A DNA stretch of 64,000 nucleotides from Paraburkholderia sp. BL10I2N1 (GCF_004361815.1 NZ_SNWA01000001.1:124001-188000), one strand, 5' to 3'. Shown: positions 10,290-19,559, numbered from the stretch's first letter. Notes: generated from the letters alone by a model not told the origin. Made by a program: numbers and translations.

Positions 10290-10871
10290 ATGCAGGAGCA
10301 AGACAGGGAAATGCAAAACAGGAATCAACGGGCCAGTTGGGCCCTGCGTCCGGGTATCACGATACTCGCGACGCTTGCTGTCGCCCTGGCGGCGACGTTG
10401 AGCGGATGCAGTTCGCTCTACTCGGAAGGCGCGGCCACCACGGCGGGCATCGCGGGTGCAGCGATCGCCGGACAGGTCACCCAGAATGCCGCGGTCGCAA
10501 CCGGTATCGGCCTTGGCGTCGTCGCCGCGGCGCGGGCCGGCGTCCAATATTCGCAACGCGTGGTCCATCGCGATACCCAGGACCGCATTGCCCAGGCCGC
10601 GGGCCCGCTCGAGGTGGGCGGCGTCGCACCGTGGAGCGTCACGCACTCAGTGCCGATCGAAGATGATGAACATGGTCGCGTCACGGTCAGCCGTACGATC
10701 AGCAGCGGCGCGCTCGACTGCAAGGAGATCGTCTTCTCCGTCGACACGAAAGCCACGCCGAACGTACCGGCCAGCAGCGCGTTTTACGTTGCGTCGGTCT
10801 GCCGCGACGGCAATGCGTGGAAATGGGCCTCGGCCGAACCGGCCACCGAACGCTGGGGTGCGCTGCAATGA
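10290..10871 (+). CDS. Lipoprotein of unknown function (tandem paralogue A)
   Basis: 193-aa predicted lipoprotein: hydrophobic signal segment ending in lipobox LSGC, so the mature protein begins at Cys. Next comes a Gly/Ala-rich zipper-like stretch (about 50-85) and a C-terminal domain with PWSVTHSVPIE and WKWASAEPATERWGALQ. An alternative ATG at 10311 would shorten the leader by seven residues and suits the signal peptide equally well. The C-terminal domain recurs in the next gene, whose ATG overlaps this stop codon. I do not recognise the family; localisation to the inner leaflet of the outer membrane is inferred. Confidence 0.85.
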   Translation: MQEQDREMQNRNQRASWALRPGITILATLAVALAATLSGCSSLYSEGAATTAGIAGAAIAGQVTQNAAVATGIGLGVVAAARAGVQYSQRVVHRDTQDRIAQAAGPLEVGGVAPWSVTHSVPIEDDEHGRVTVSRTISSGALDCKEIVFSVDTKATPNVPASSAFYVASVCRDGNAWKWASAEPATERWGALQ

Positions 10872-11383
10872 GCGGCCGGCGAGGCGCAGGACTGCTTGTA
10901 GCCGGCGCGCTTTTCGCGAGCACCAGCATCCTGATGAGCGGCTGTGCGTCGGTCGGCGCGGCGAGCGGTGCGGCGGCCGGCGTCGCGACCGGCCTTGTCA
11001 CGGCGAACCCGGCGGTCGGCATCGGCGTCGGTATCGCGGTGCAGGCCGCCACCGATGCAACCGTGAAGCGCTACATGCGCGAGATGCACGGCGACCAGCA
11101 GAACCTGATTGCCGCGCTCGCGGGCGCGATGCCAGTCGGCGAAACGCGGCCGTGGAGCGTGAAGCATTCGCTACCGATCGAGAACGGCCACGGCCAGGTG
11201 CGCGTGACGCGGGCGTTCGCTTCGGCACTCGCGATCTGCAAGGACTTCGTCTTCTCTGTTCAGGACAGCGACGGCCCGGGCGCGCACGAAGCGTGGTTCA
11301 CCGGTAGCGCGTGCCACGACGACAAGGGCTGGAAATGGGCGTCGGCCGAACCGGCCGTGGAGCGCTGGGGCAACCTGCAATAG
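10868..11383 (+). CDS. Lipoprotein of unknown function (tandem paralogue B)
   Basis: 171-aa predicted lipoprotein with lipobox MSGC, a Gly/Ala-rich segment (VGAASGAAAGVATGLV, then a GIGVGIAV stretch) and a C-terminal domain containing PWSVKHSLPIEN and WKWASAEPAVERWGNLQ. The last 17 residues match the upstream paralogue at 15 positions. ATG and the preceding TGA overlap by four bases (ATGA), so the two proteins are co-translated, perhaps as hetero-partners. Two spaced Cys residues (in AICKDFVF and GSACHDD) are in equivalent positions in both proteins and may form a disulfide. Function unknown. Confidence 0.86.
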   Translation: MSGRRGAGLLVAGALFASTSILMSGCASVGAASGAAAGVATGLVTANPAVGIGVGIAVQAATDATVKRYMREMHGDQQNLIAALAGAMPVGETRPWSVKHSLPIENGHGQVRVTRAFASALAICKDFVFSVQDSDGPGAHEAWFTGSACHDDKGWKWASAEPAVERWGNLQ

Positions 11384-11420
11384 GGACGCCGGGTCCCGCG
11401 CATGCGCGCCGTCCACGCAA

Positions 11421-11456
11421 AAAGGCCGTGCGGTTCATACATCGCACGGCCTTTTC
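11421..11456. terminator. Rho-independent terminator, usable in both directions
   Basis: Perfect 12-bp stem (11421-11432 with 11443-11454, AAAGGCCGTGCG arm) and 10-base loop, followed by TTTT on the plus strand and by the A-run on the left for the minus strand. It sits between the convergent lipoprotein operon and the ABC transporter genes. Confidence 0.9.
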
Positions 11457-11477
11457 TTTGCGCCAGCAGGCTGACGA

Positions 11478-12821
11478 TCAGGACTCGACGTCCTCAAGGC
11501 TGAAGATTTCCGTCTGGTCGTTGTACGAGAAGATCTCGCCATAGCGGCCCCAGTTGATCACGGCGTCGAGCGTCTCTTCGGCGGCGCTGTCGGAGAGAAA
11601 ATCTTCCAGTTCCTGCTCGAAGCGCACGCGTGGCGCACGGTGTCCCGGACGCTCGTTCAGCACCTTCTTGATCCGTGCAGCGAGCGGCACATGTCGCAGC
11701 AGATGCTCGGCGAACATCATCTTGCGCTCCTGCGTGCCGAACTCCGCAAAGACGCGCGCTGGCGGCGTGAGGAAAATATCGCCTTCGCGCACGTCCGCAA
11801 AACCGAGATGCTGCAGCACTTCGGCGACCGGGAACAGATCGTCGACCTCGAGATGCAGCGAACGGGCAATTTCCGGCATGTCCGCGCGGCCGTGATACGG
11901 CGCGGCGGCCAGCGTTTCGATCAGGCCGGCCATCAGGTTGGTCGACACATGCGGCAGCCAGCTGCCGAGTTCGAGCCCCTTCCTGGTCGCTTCGCCCGTC
12001 TGACGCGCGGTCATCTTCGCGTAGATGTCGTCGACGAGACGGCGGAACGTCGGGTCGAGACGGTTGCGCGGATGCTTGAACGGCACCTTGATTTCTGCGA
12101 TCACACGGCCAGGATTGGACGACAGCACGAGAATCCGGTCGCACATGAACACCGCTTCCTCGATGTTGTGCGTGACGATCAGCACCGACTTGATCGGCAT
12201 GCGGCCCTGCGTCCAGAGGTCGAGCAGGTCGGTACGCAGCGTTTCGGCGGTCAGCACGTCGAGCGCGGAAAACGGCTCGTCCATCAGAAGCAGCGTCGGA
12301 TCGACGACCAGCGCACGCGCAAAACCCACGCGCTGGCGCATGCCGCCCGACAGCTCGCGCGGATACGCGTTTTCGAAGCCGTCGAGGCCGATCAGGTCGA
12401 TCGCCGCCAGCGCGCGCTCGCGACGCTCGCGTGCGCCCACGCCCTGCGCCTCGAGCCCGGCTTCCACGTTTTGCAGCACGGTGAGCCACGGGAACAGCGC
12501 GAAGGTCTGAAACACCATCGCGACGCCTTTGGCGGGGCCGTCGAGCGGTTTGCCCATATAGGTGACTTCGCCTCCCGTCGGCTCGATCAGCCCGGCGATG
12601 ATGCGCAGGAGGGTCGACTTGCCCGAGCCGGAACGGCCAAGCAGCCCGACGATCTCGCCCTCGCGCAGCGACAGATTCGCGTCGTCGAGCACGAGCAGTT
12701 CGCCCTGCGTCTTGTTAAAGCCACGGCACACTTCCTTGACGCGCAAGATCTCTTCGCCGAGGCGAGGGGGCATCGGCGGCGTCTGGATCGGCGGGGCGGT
12801 TACGGCTTTGGGATTTTGCAT
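11478..12821 (-). CDS. ABC transporter ATPase with C-terminal AAA-associated domain
   Basis: 447-aa ATP-binding subunit of the nitrate/sulfonate/taurine importer type. Walker A GRSGSGKST lies at about 62-70, the ABC signature LSGGMRQRVGFARAL in the middle and Walker B LLLMDEPFSALD after it. About 180 residues beyond the normal ATPase match the AAA_assoc_C extension (PF09821), with segments such as DLFPVAEVLQHLGFADV and LLRHVPLAARIKKVL. The upstream open frame continues into the permease gene and is spurious; the ATG at 12821 has AGGG nine bases away. It pairs with the double permease 23 bases upstream. Substrate unknown; no binding protein is encoded nearby. Confidence 0.9.
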   Translation of the reverse strand: MQNPKAVTAPPIQTPPMPPRLGEEILRVKEVCRGFNKTQGELLVLDDANLSLREGEIVGLLGRSGSGKSTLLRIIAGLIEPTGGEVTYMGKPLDGPAKGVAMVFQTFALFPWLTVLQNVEAGLEAQGVGARERRERALAAIDLIGLDGFENAYPRELSGGMRQRVGFARALVVDPTLLLMDEPFSALDVLTAETLRTDLLDLWTQGRMPIKSVLIVTHNIEEAVFMCDRILVLSSNPGRVIAEIKVPFKHPRNRLDPTFRRLVDDIYAKMTARQTGEATRKGLELGSWLPHVSTNLMAGLIETLAAAPYHGRADMPEIARSLHLEVDDLFPVAEVLQHLGFADVREGDIFLTPPARVFAEFGTQERKMMFAEHLLRHVPLAARIKKVLNERPGHRAPRVRFEQELEDFLSDSAAEETLDAVINWGRYGEIFSYNDQTEIFSLEDVES

Positions 12822-12844
12822 CGCGGATTGCCCTAAATTTGCTC

Positions 12845-14596
12845 TCAATCGAGCCGGAGCTTGGCTTCGGCATAGGCGTACATCGGACGCCACAACAGGC
12901 GGTTGAACAAGGTCACGAACAGCGACATCACGGCAATGCCGAGAATGATCTTCGGATAGTCGCCTGCCGCGGTGTTCTGCGCAATGTAGGCGCCAAGGCC
13001 GTGCGCAACGACCTTCGTGTCGCCCCACTGGACGAATTCCGCGACGATGCTCGCGTTCCACGCGCCGCCCGAAGCCGTGATCGCACCCGTCACGTAATAG
13101 GGGAAAATGCCCGGCAGCATCGCCTGACGCCACCATTGCCAGCCGCGAATGCGGAAGTTGGCAGCGGCTTCACGATAGTCGTTCGGATACGAGGTCGCGC
13201 CGGCAATCACGTTGAACAGGATATACCACTGCGTGCCGAGCACGATCAGCGGCGACAGCCAGATATCGGGATTCAGGTGAAACCGCACGATCACGATCAC
13301 GAACACCGGAAACAGCAGGTTCGCCGGGAACGCCGCCAGGAACTGCGCGAGCGGCTGCATTTTCTCGGCGAGCGCCGGACGCAGCCCGATGAGCACGCCG
13401 ATCGGCACCCACACCACCGAGGCGATCGCGATCAGCAGGCCCACGCGCAGCAGCGTGATGAGCCCGAGCACGAACACATGGCCGACCTCGTCCATCGAGA
13501 CGCCCGTGCGCACATACATGACCACGCGAGAGACCACGTACACCGTGGCGAGCAGCACGATGACCGACCATGCGATGTCGCCGGCCTTCGACGACTTCTC
13601 GCTTTGCGGGATCTGGAAGCGCGCCCGGTCGATCGTCGGCAGTTGGAGCGGCACGCGCGCCGCCTTCGCGAACATCCAGCCAAGCGGCACGAGCAGGCGG
13701 TGAATCAGCCGGGTACGCCGCACCAGGTCGAGCAGCCATGACTCCGGCGCGTTGCCCGAACTGGTGGTTTCCATGCGGAACTTGTCCGCCCACGCGACGA
13801 GCGGCCGGAACAGCAACTGGTCATAGGCGAGGATCACGACGGTCATCGCGAGGATCACCCAGCCGATCGCCTGCAAATTCTTCTCCGTGATCGCCTGCGC
13901 GAGATAAGCGCCGATCCCCGGCAGCGTAATGGTGTTGTTGCCAACCGTAATCGCTTCCGACGCCACGACGAAAAACCAGCCACCGGACATCGACATCATC
14001 ATGTTCCAGATGAGGCCCGGCATCGAGAACGGCACTTCGAGCTTCCAGAACCGTTGCCAGGAAGTCAGGTGAAAGCCGCGCGACACTTCATCCAGATCGC
14101 GCGGCACCGTGCGCAGCGATTGATAGAAGCTGAACGTCATGTTCCACGCCTGGCTCGTAAAGATCGCGAAGATCGCCGCGAGTTCCGCGCCCAGTACGCG
14201 CGCCGGGAACAGCGCGAGGAAAAAGGTGACCGTAAACGAAATGTAGCCGAGCACCGGCACCGACTGAAGAATGTCCAGAATCGGCACCAGCACGAGCCCG
14301 GCACGGCGACTCTTGGCAGCCAGTGTTCCGTAAACCAGCGTGAAGATCAGCGAGGCGACCATCGCGGCGAGCATCCGCAGCGTGGTGCGCATTGCATACT
14401 CCGGCAGATTTGTCGGATCGAGCGAGATCGTCTGCGTCTTCAGTGTGGAGATCGGCGCCATCGTCTCGTGGAAACCGATCGCCGCCATCGCGATGAGGCA
14501 GATGATGAGCGGAAAGGCGACGAAGTCCCAGCGATTAGGCAGCACCCGCCATGCGGACGCATTGGCGGTGCGGTTCAGGTTGAAGGTGAAGTCCAT
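12845..14596 (-). CDS. Double-length ABC transporter permease
   Basis: 583-aa inner-membrane protein about twice the usual permease size. It contains two successive MetI/BPD_transp_1-type modules: an N-terminal one with the EAA-like loop LDEVSRGFHLTSWQRFWKLEV and a C-terminal one with YREAAANFRIRGWQWWRQAML. Roughly a dozen hydrophobic segments are visible, and a hydrophilic linker around residues 270-335 joins the halves. One chain could supply both permease halves to the ATPase encoded just downstream. No periplasmic binding protein gene is adjacent, so substrate and direction cannot be assigned; the ATPase partner suggests an importer. Confidence 0.9.
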   Translation of the reverse strand: MDFTFNLNRTANASAWRVLPNRWDFVAFPLIICLIAMAAIGFHETMAPISTLKTQTISLDPTNLPEYAMRTTLRMLAAMVASLIFTLVYGTLAAKSRRAGLVLVPILDILQSVPVLGYISFTVTFFLALFPARVLGAELAAIFAIFTSQAWNMTFSFYQSLRTVPRDLDEVSRGFHLTSWQRFWKLEVPFSMPGLIWNMMMSMSGGWFFVVASEAITVGNNTITLPGIGAYLAQAITEKNLQAIGWVILAMTVVILAYDQLLFRPLVAWADKFRMETTSSGNAPESWLLDLVRRTRLIHRLLVPLGWMFAKAARVPLQLPTIDRARFQIPQSEKSSKAGDIAWSVIVLLATVYVVSRVVMYVRTGVSMDEVGHVFVLGLITLLRVGLLIAIASVVWVPIGVLIGLRPALAEKMQPLAQFLAAFPANLLFPVFVIVIVRFHLNPDIWLSPLIVLGTQWYILFNVIAGATSYPNDYREAAANFRIRGWQWWRQAMLPGIFPYYVTGAITASGGAWNASIVAEFVQWGDTKVVAHGLGAYIAQNTAAGDYPKIILGIAVMSLFVTLFNRLLWRPMYAYAEAKLRLD

Positions 14597-15254
14597 CAGG
14601 CGCCCTTCCTGTGTGGTTGAGCCGGAGCAACGCCAGCGGAAGAAGCCGCAGCAGTTCGTGGCAGGCGCGAGGCCAGCGGGGCGCGAGCGACGCAGCGGTC
14701 GAAAGATCGGTCCGGAAAGCGGAATTCAGGCATGGCTAAACGCTTGTGCGGGATAAATCGTTGGCGTTGGAGACGCGTTGGCCGGTTGAGCCCTGCGGCG
14801 AACCACACCGGCTCATGCTTCCCCCGGCTCACCGGCCGCCGCTGGCGCCGCCCGAAGGCTGGCGGGCTTTCCTTGTTTTGGACGGCACGACACTACTACA
14901 ACCTGTGTTTCAGGCACAACCTCGCGCGCTCAAATTCGCGCAATCGGGCGCCATTTGACGTGCGACGCGCCCGCTTCCCGCGACCGGCGTCGCGTGCAAG
15001 CCACATCCGGTAAACCCGTGAGCCCATTCAGAAAATGACGCCTGCAGCCGATAAGGAACCTGATGGGTACCTGAGTTGCGGAATAACGCTCTCTCGCCAC
15101 GCTGTCTGGCGGTTAAAATCCCGTGATGGCCAGCGGCACCCGCTTTTCCCGCGTGCTTGCGACACCTCGCTGCCCGGGTCCGCAGGTACGAACCAGCGCC
15201 GGCGCGCTGCAACGCATGACCTCGCATGTAACAGTCAGACGGATCAGAGGGTTG
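14597..15254. other. 658-base divergent intergenic region
   Basis: Lies between the minus-strand ABC permease and the plus-strand diguanylate cyclase. No credible gene: open frames here are Arg/Pro/Ala-rich with no ribosome-binding sites. A TAAAAT -10-like element at 15114-15119 in the context GGTTAAAATCCCG probably drives the diguanylate cyclase, giving a leader of about 130 bases. Nothing else is recognisable. Confidence 0.45.
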
Positions 15255-16934
15255 ATGAACAGGACAATCTTGCGCCAGGCAACCGGACCGGTCAGTTTCG
15301 TACTGATCGTGTTCCTGTGCTGGTTCATCGCGGGCATGATCGCCGACCGGATGGTACAGCAAGAGCTGGACGCCGCGATGCGTTCGCAGCAACAGATGTC
15401 CTCGTCGATTGTCGACAACATGGCCGAGGTGATCGCAAGCGACCTCGCAATGTCGCGCGCCATTCCGGCCACGATGGCCGAACTGGGCGTGATCCAGCAC
15501 GCGCTCGCGCAAACGCAGGATTATGCCGTGAAGAGCACCGACGGGGAACCCTCGCACCGCGATGAGTTGCTGAAGGTGCCCGAGCTGATCGCCGTCAGCA
15601 ACTTCCTTCACGACGCGCAGGGCTTCTCCGGGCTCGACTCGATCTGGCTTGTGAACGCTAACGGGCTGTGCGTCGCGTCGAGCAACTCCCAGAACTCGCA
15701 GACCCTGATCGGCATCGACATGCGCGCGCGCAGCTATCTGGCGAACGCGCTGCTCGGCGCGTTCGCCGAGGCCTACGGCGTCGGCCGGGCGAGCGGCGAG
15801 CCGGGCATCTTCATCTCGGCGCCCGTCTATGACGACGGCCTGCTGGTCGGCGCGGTCGTCGCCAAGGTCGGGATCGCGCGGTTGCGCCACTGGGTCGCGC
15901 ACGCGGGCACCTTCGTCGCCGACGACAACGGCGTCATCATCATGGCGCACGACAGCTCGCTCGAAGGCCGCGCACTGCCCCACTCACGGGTCACCCGGAT
16001 GCCGGTTGCGGAACGCCTGAGCATCTATCGCCGCGACGCTTTCCCCGAGATTGAAATCCTCCCGGCCACGGAACAGGTGCGCCAGCGGGCGCCATGGATC
16101 CCGGAGGCGCTTGCCGCACAGCTCTTCAACATGCCCGAGCAGCATATGCCGGCGCTGTATGAATACCGCATCGGCCTGAACTCCGGGCTGTCCGCCCATC
16201 TCGTCGACCCGCTCGCGGCGTGGCCCGAACTGCTGCGCAATCACACCCGCGACCGGTTGCTGGTGTTCCTGACGCTTGCTGGCACGGTTGCGCTGGCATG
16301 GGTGATCGCCGTGTCGTACATGCGCGAACGGCGCCATCACCGGGCGACGCGCGATCTGGCCGAGCAGCTCCAGTCGGCCAATACGCTGCTGTCGGCCGAA
16401 GCCCGGCACGACGCGCTGACAGGCGCGCTGTCGCGACGCTACTTCCTGGATCTGCTGAGGGGTGAAATCGATACCGCTCGCGCCAAACGCGAGCCGTTGT
16501 GCGTGGCGATCGCCGATCTCGACCATTTCAAGCAGATCAACGACCGCTTCGGCCACGCCGCCGGCGACCGTGCTCTCGAACATTTCGTCGACACCTGCCG
16601 GGCCGAACTGCGCGGAGGCGATTCAATCGGCCGGCTGGGCGGCGAGGAGTTCGGCATTCTGTTGCCCGCAACCACACTCGCGGCCGGGCTCGAAGTCGTG
16701 GAACGGCTGCGCCAGCGGCTGAAGGCTGCGCCGTCGGCGAAACTGCCGTCTTCGGCGGCACTCAGCGTGAGCATTGGAATAACGGAGCTTTCCGCCGAAG
16801 ATCTCCCCGAACGAATCATGAGCCGCGCCGACCTCGCACTTTACCAGGCGAAATCGGCCGGCCGCGACCGCAGCAAGGCCGTCCCGCCGGACGACACCGC
16901 GCCGCCCGCGCGGGCGGCTGCTTCAGTCTGGTAA
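15255..16934 (+). CDS. Membrane-bound diguanylate cyclase (GGDEF)
   Basis: Makes c-di-GMP from two GTP. The 559-aa protein has TM1 (about 11-29), a roughly 300-residue periplasmic sensor region resembling Cache-type folds, TM2 (about 337-357) and a GGDEF domain. The active-site variant is GGEEF (about 462-466), which is catalytically competent. RGGD five residues before it is the inhibitory I-site, so product feedback is expected. The ATG at 15255 is preceded by AGAGGG five bases away; the frame extends 44 codons further upstream but adds a basic, non-membrane stretch. No EAL domain. Ligand unknown. Confidence 0.92.
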   Translation: MNRTILRQATGPVSFVLIVFLCWFIAGMIADRMVQQELDAAMRSQQQMSSSIVDNMAEVIASDLAMSRAIPATMAELGVIQHALAQTQDYAVKSTDGEPSHRDELLKVPELIAVSNFLHDAQGFSGLDSIWLVNANGLCVASSNSQNSQTLIGIDMRARSYLANALLGAFAEAYGVGRASGEPGIFISAPVYDDGLLVGAVVAKVGIARLRHWVAHAGTFVADDNGVIIMAHDSSLEGRALPHSRVTRMPVAERLSIYRRDAFPEIEILPATEQVRQRAPWIPEALAAQLFNMPEQHMPALYEYRIGLNSGLSAHLVDPLAAWPELLRNHTRDRLLVFLTLAGTVALAWVIAVSYMRERRHHRATRDLAEQLQSANTLLSAEARHDALTGALSRRYFLDLLRGEIDTARAKREPLCVAIADLDHFKQINDRFGHAAGDRALEHFVDTCRAELRGGDSIGRLGGEEFGILLPATTLAAGLEVVERLRQRLKAAPSAKLPSSAALSVSIGITELSAEDLPERIMSRADLALYQAKSAGRDRSKAVPPDDTAPPARAAASVW

Positions 16935-17079
16935 CCTGGTCCGGTAACTGAGCCTGACAAGCTGGTCCGGCAAGTCAACCAGAAAGTAAGCTGACCATCC
17001 TCCTGATCCACCCGGAAGGAAGCAGGTATCATCGACTTTCGTACGAAGGTTACTGTTACCGCTCTACCGGGAGATTCGC

Positions 17080-17346
17080 ATGAAGGGAAATCTGGTCATC
17101 GTCTGTCGCGATCAGGATGCTGACGCGTTCGACCATCTGCTGGCCGAATACGGTTCGTTCCAGACCCGGCTATCGTCGACCACCTGGTATCTGAAGCTCG
17201 AAGTGGCGCCGGAAGTCATTCAGGAGGAAATCCTCGCGCGCCTCGGCAAGTACACCACCCACTATATCTTCGAGGCGGATACGGTGACCTGGAACACGGT
17301 AGACAGCGACGCAGCCACCGCGTTGAACACACTTTTCACGGAATAA
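17080..17346 (+). CDS. Conserved-looking 88-aa protein of unknown function
   Basis: Starts MKGNLVIVCRDQDADAFDHLL, with a GGGAG site eight bases upstream of ATG. Predicted alternation of strand-helix-strand (LVIVC, AFDHLLAEY, TTWYLKLEV, VIQEEILARL, THYIFEADTVTW) suggests a small ferredoxin-like fold similar in outline to Cas2/VapD-like proteins, but no catalytic signature or CRISPR context supports such a role. It stands alone between a diguanylate cyclase and a convergent histidine kinase. Acidic and soluble, probably cytoplasmic. Function unknown. Confidence 0.75.
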   Translation: MKGNLVIVCRDQDADAFDHLLAEYGSFQTRLSSTTWYLKLEVAPEVIQEEILARLGKYTTHYIFEADTVTWNTVDSDAATALNTLFTE

Positions 17347-17471
17347 CGTTCAGGGCGCGAGGCCAGAGCATGACTGCGGGTCACCCGCCCCTACGTGGGT
17401 GGCGTTGCCGGTTGAAGGAAGCTGCCATTCGCGCGAATGTCGCGCGATTGCCTGTTCAGCCCGCCGACGGC

Positions 17472-18794
17472 TCACCTGCCCCAGGTGTTCTCGGCCGCGG
17501 ATGCTTCGCGCGATACCGCGTCGAAAGGAAAACGCATCAGGACACGCAGGCCACGCCCCTCATGGTTACCAATTTCCCACTCTCCGCCCGCACGCCGCAC
17601 CAGCCGCTCGACGATCGCCAACCCGAGCCCGCTATGGCCGTTACCGCCGCGCGCCGGATCCAGCCGTACGAACGGACGGCTTGCGCTGATCAGATCGTGT
17701 ACGGCGATGCCGCCGCCATTGTCGCTGACAGCGAGCGTGAAACCGTCGGGAGTGCGCGCCGTCTCTACAACGATCGGCGGCGCGCCGTACGCATGGGCGT
17801 TGTCGAGCAGGTTCGACAGGACGCGGTCTAGCGTCGCGGCAGGCAGGCGAAAGCCCGGACCGGCCTCCAGCACGGTTTGCACAGCAGGTGCGCCGGCGGC
17901 GACCGCACGATAACTGCGCACGACACGCTCGCACTGCATGTCGACCTCGACCGGCTCGCTGCGATCGGCGCCGTCATGCGCAAACACCAGAAACTGGTCG
18001 ACGATATGCGCCATCGAATCGACGTCGCGCACGACGCCGTCGCGCAGCTTCGCTTCCTCCATCATTTCGGCGCGCAGGCGCATCCGGGCAAGCGGCGTCT
18101 TGAGATCGTGAGCAACGCCCGCGAGCATCACTGCGCGGTCATTCTCGGTACTCGCGACTTCCTGAACCATCTGGTTGAAACCGTGCGTCAGCTGACGCAG
18201 CTCCCTTGGACCGCGTTCTGGCACCGGCGGCACAGGCAGGCCGCGGCCGAACCGCGCGACCGCCTGGGCCAGCGAGCGCAGCGGCTGCTGCAACTGCCAG
18301 GCGGCAAAGAGTGCCGCCATCACGGCGGTGGAAAAGATGATTACGAGCCACCACACCATCCGGTCGAGCGGACGCGGCGGCCGCAACGGCTGCACGGGAA
18401 CGACGATCCAGCTTTGGTCACTCGCCGCGCGGACCCACAAGGTAGGCGGCTTGCCGGGCGAACCGACGCGTACCAGCGTGCCTGCCGGCATGCGATCACG
18501 CACATCCTCGCGGAAACGCTGCAACGGGGCCGGAAGATCATTGGTATCGGCCGGAACGTCCGTGCTGGTCGGATCGACCAGCCGCACGCGTGACGGCAGC
18601 GGCTGATCAGGCGTCCGCGCAACGTGCTGACGCACGGCGTCGACGAGGAACGTCGCTTCTTCGACCGCGTAGCGAGTCTGCAGCTGGTTGCGCTCGAGCC
18701 GCATCAGCCCATACCACGCGAAGTGCGAGATCAGCAGCACCCCGACGACCAGCACCGCCAGCCGTCCGAACAGCGAATCAACTGGTCGGCGCAT
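17472..18794 (-). CDS. EnvZ-type sensor histidine kinase
   Basis: 440-aa inner-membrane kinase: TM1 (about 8-28), periplasmic sensor (29-146), TM2 (147-167), HAMP linker (about 168-220), phospho-acceptor His229 in AGVAHDLKTPLARMR, then the ATPase domain with N-box NLLDNAHAYG, DNGGGI and GLGLAIVERL. Start at 18794 follows from overlap with its response regulator gene (stop at 18778), a 17-base overlap typical of translationally coupled pairs; an open extension upstream lies inside that gene. The periplasmic loop is Pro-rich and has no known ligand-binding motif. The divergent Spy-like gene hints at envelope stress as the signal (inference). Confidence 0.93.
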   Translation of the reverse strand: MRRPVDSLFGRLAVLVVGVLLISHFAWYGLMRLERNQLQTRYAVEEATFLVDAVRQHVARTPDQPLPSRVRLVDPTSTDVPADTNDLPAPLQRFREDVRDRMPAGTLVRVGSPGKPPTLWVRAASDQSWIVVPVQPLRPPRPLDRMVWWLVIIFSTAVMAALFAAWQLQQPLRSLAQAVARFGRGLPVPPVPERGPRELRQLTHGFNQMVQEVASTENDRAVMLAGVAHDLKTPLARMRLRAEMMEEAKLRDGVVRDVDSMAHIVDQFLVFAHDGADRSEPVEVDMQCERVVRSYRAVAAGAPAVQTVLEAGPGFRLPAATLDRVLSNLLDNAHAYGAPPIVVETARTPDGFTLAVSDNGGGIAVHDLISASRPFVRLDPARGGNGHSGLGLAIVERLVRRAGGEWEIGNHEGRGLRVLMRFPFDAVSREASAAENTWGR

Positions 18795-19503
18795 GCTGCT
18801 CGCCGTCGGGCACGAACACGTAACCGCGACCACGCACGGTCTGGATGAAACGCGGCGTGGAAGGGTCGGTTTCGAGGATGCGGCGCAGGCGCCAGACCTG
18901 CACGTCGATGCCACGGTCGGTGCCGTCGTACTCCGGGCCGTGTAGCAGCTCGAGCAGACGTTCGCGCGTAAGCGTGCGCATCGGATGGTTGACGAAGATC
19001 TTGAGGAGCGCGAATTCGCTGCCCGAAAGCGTCAGCGGCCGGCCGTCGTGATTCAGCGTGCGCGACTGGAAGTCGAGCGTGAAGCGGCCAAACGCGAACG
19101 GCTCGCGCTGCTCGGGCGCCGCCGCCGACGGCATCGTGCGGCGTCGCCGCAGCACCGCCTGCACGCGGGCAAGCAGTTCGCGTGGGTTGAAGGGCTTGCC
19201 AAGATAGTCGTCCGCACCGAGTTCGAGGCCGACGATACGGTCCACGTCGTCCGCGCGGGCGGTCAGCATGATCACCGGGATATCGTCGCCCGCGGCGCGC
19301 AGCTTGCGCAGCGCCGTCAGGCCGTCTACGCCCGGCATCATCAGGTCGAGCACGATCAGGTCCGGGCGCTCGCGTTCAAGCCGGCGCTCGAGAGAGCCGG
19401 CGTCGTGCAGCACCGATACCTCAATGCCCTGGCGGGCGAGATAGTCGCGCAGGAGATCGCGCAGTTCGACGTCGTCATCGACGACAAGAATTTGAGTAGC
19501 CAT
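18778..19503 (-). CDS. OmpR-family response regulator
   Basis: 241-aa DNA-binding regulator: receiver domain with acidic pair in VVDDD, phospho-acceptor Asp53 (LDLMMPG) and Lys103 (LGKPF), followed by a winged-helix domain (about 140-232) ending RFIQTVRGRGYVFVP. It is phosphorylated by the kinase encoded downstream. The start MATQILVVDDD is chosen by receiver alignment; 14 extra upstream codons are unlikely. It is divergent from the Spy-like gene, and the 239-base region between them carries phased GTTAC half-sites that suit an OmpR-type dimer binding in tandem. Confidence 0.95.
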   Translation of the reverse strand: MATQILVVDDDVELRDLLRDYLARQGIEVSVLHDAGSLERRLERERPDLIVLDLMMPGVDGLTALRKLRAAGDDIPVIMLTARADDVDRIVGLELGADDYLGKPFNPRELLARVQAVLRRRRTMPSAAAPEQREPFAFGRFTLDFQSRTLNHDGRPLTLSGSEFALLKIFVNHPMRTLTRERLLELLHGPEYDGTDRGIDVQVWRLRRILETDPSTPRFIQTVRGRGYVFVPDGEQHAPTS

Positions 19504-19559
19504 GGAACGAAGTTTAACGCGCGCGCCTAACCGTTTCTGACACAAACCCTCCGCAAAGG

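Noticed and set aside
14596..14832. Possible 78-aa gene upstream of the double permease
   Set aside because: No ribosome-binding site and no protein-like features; Arg/Ala/Pro shadow.
17080..17346. Cas2-like CRISPR protein
   Set aside because: Only a rough secondary-structure resemblance; no repeats, no other cas genes and no catalytic signature.
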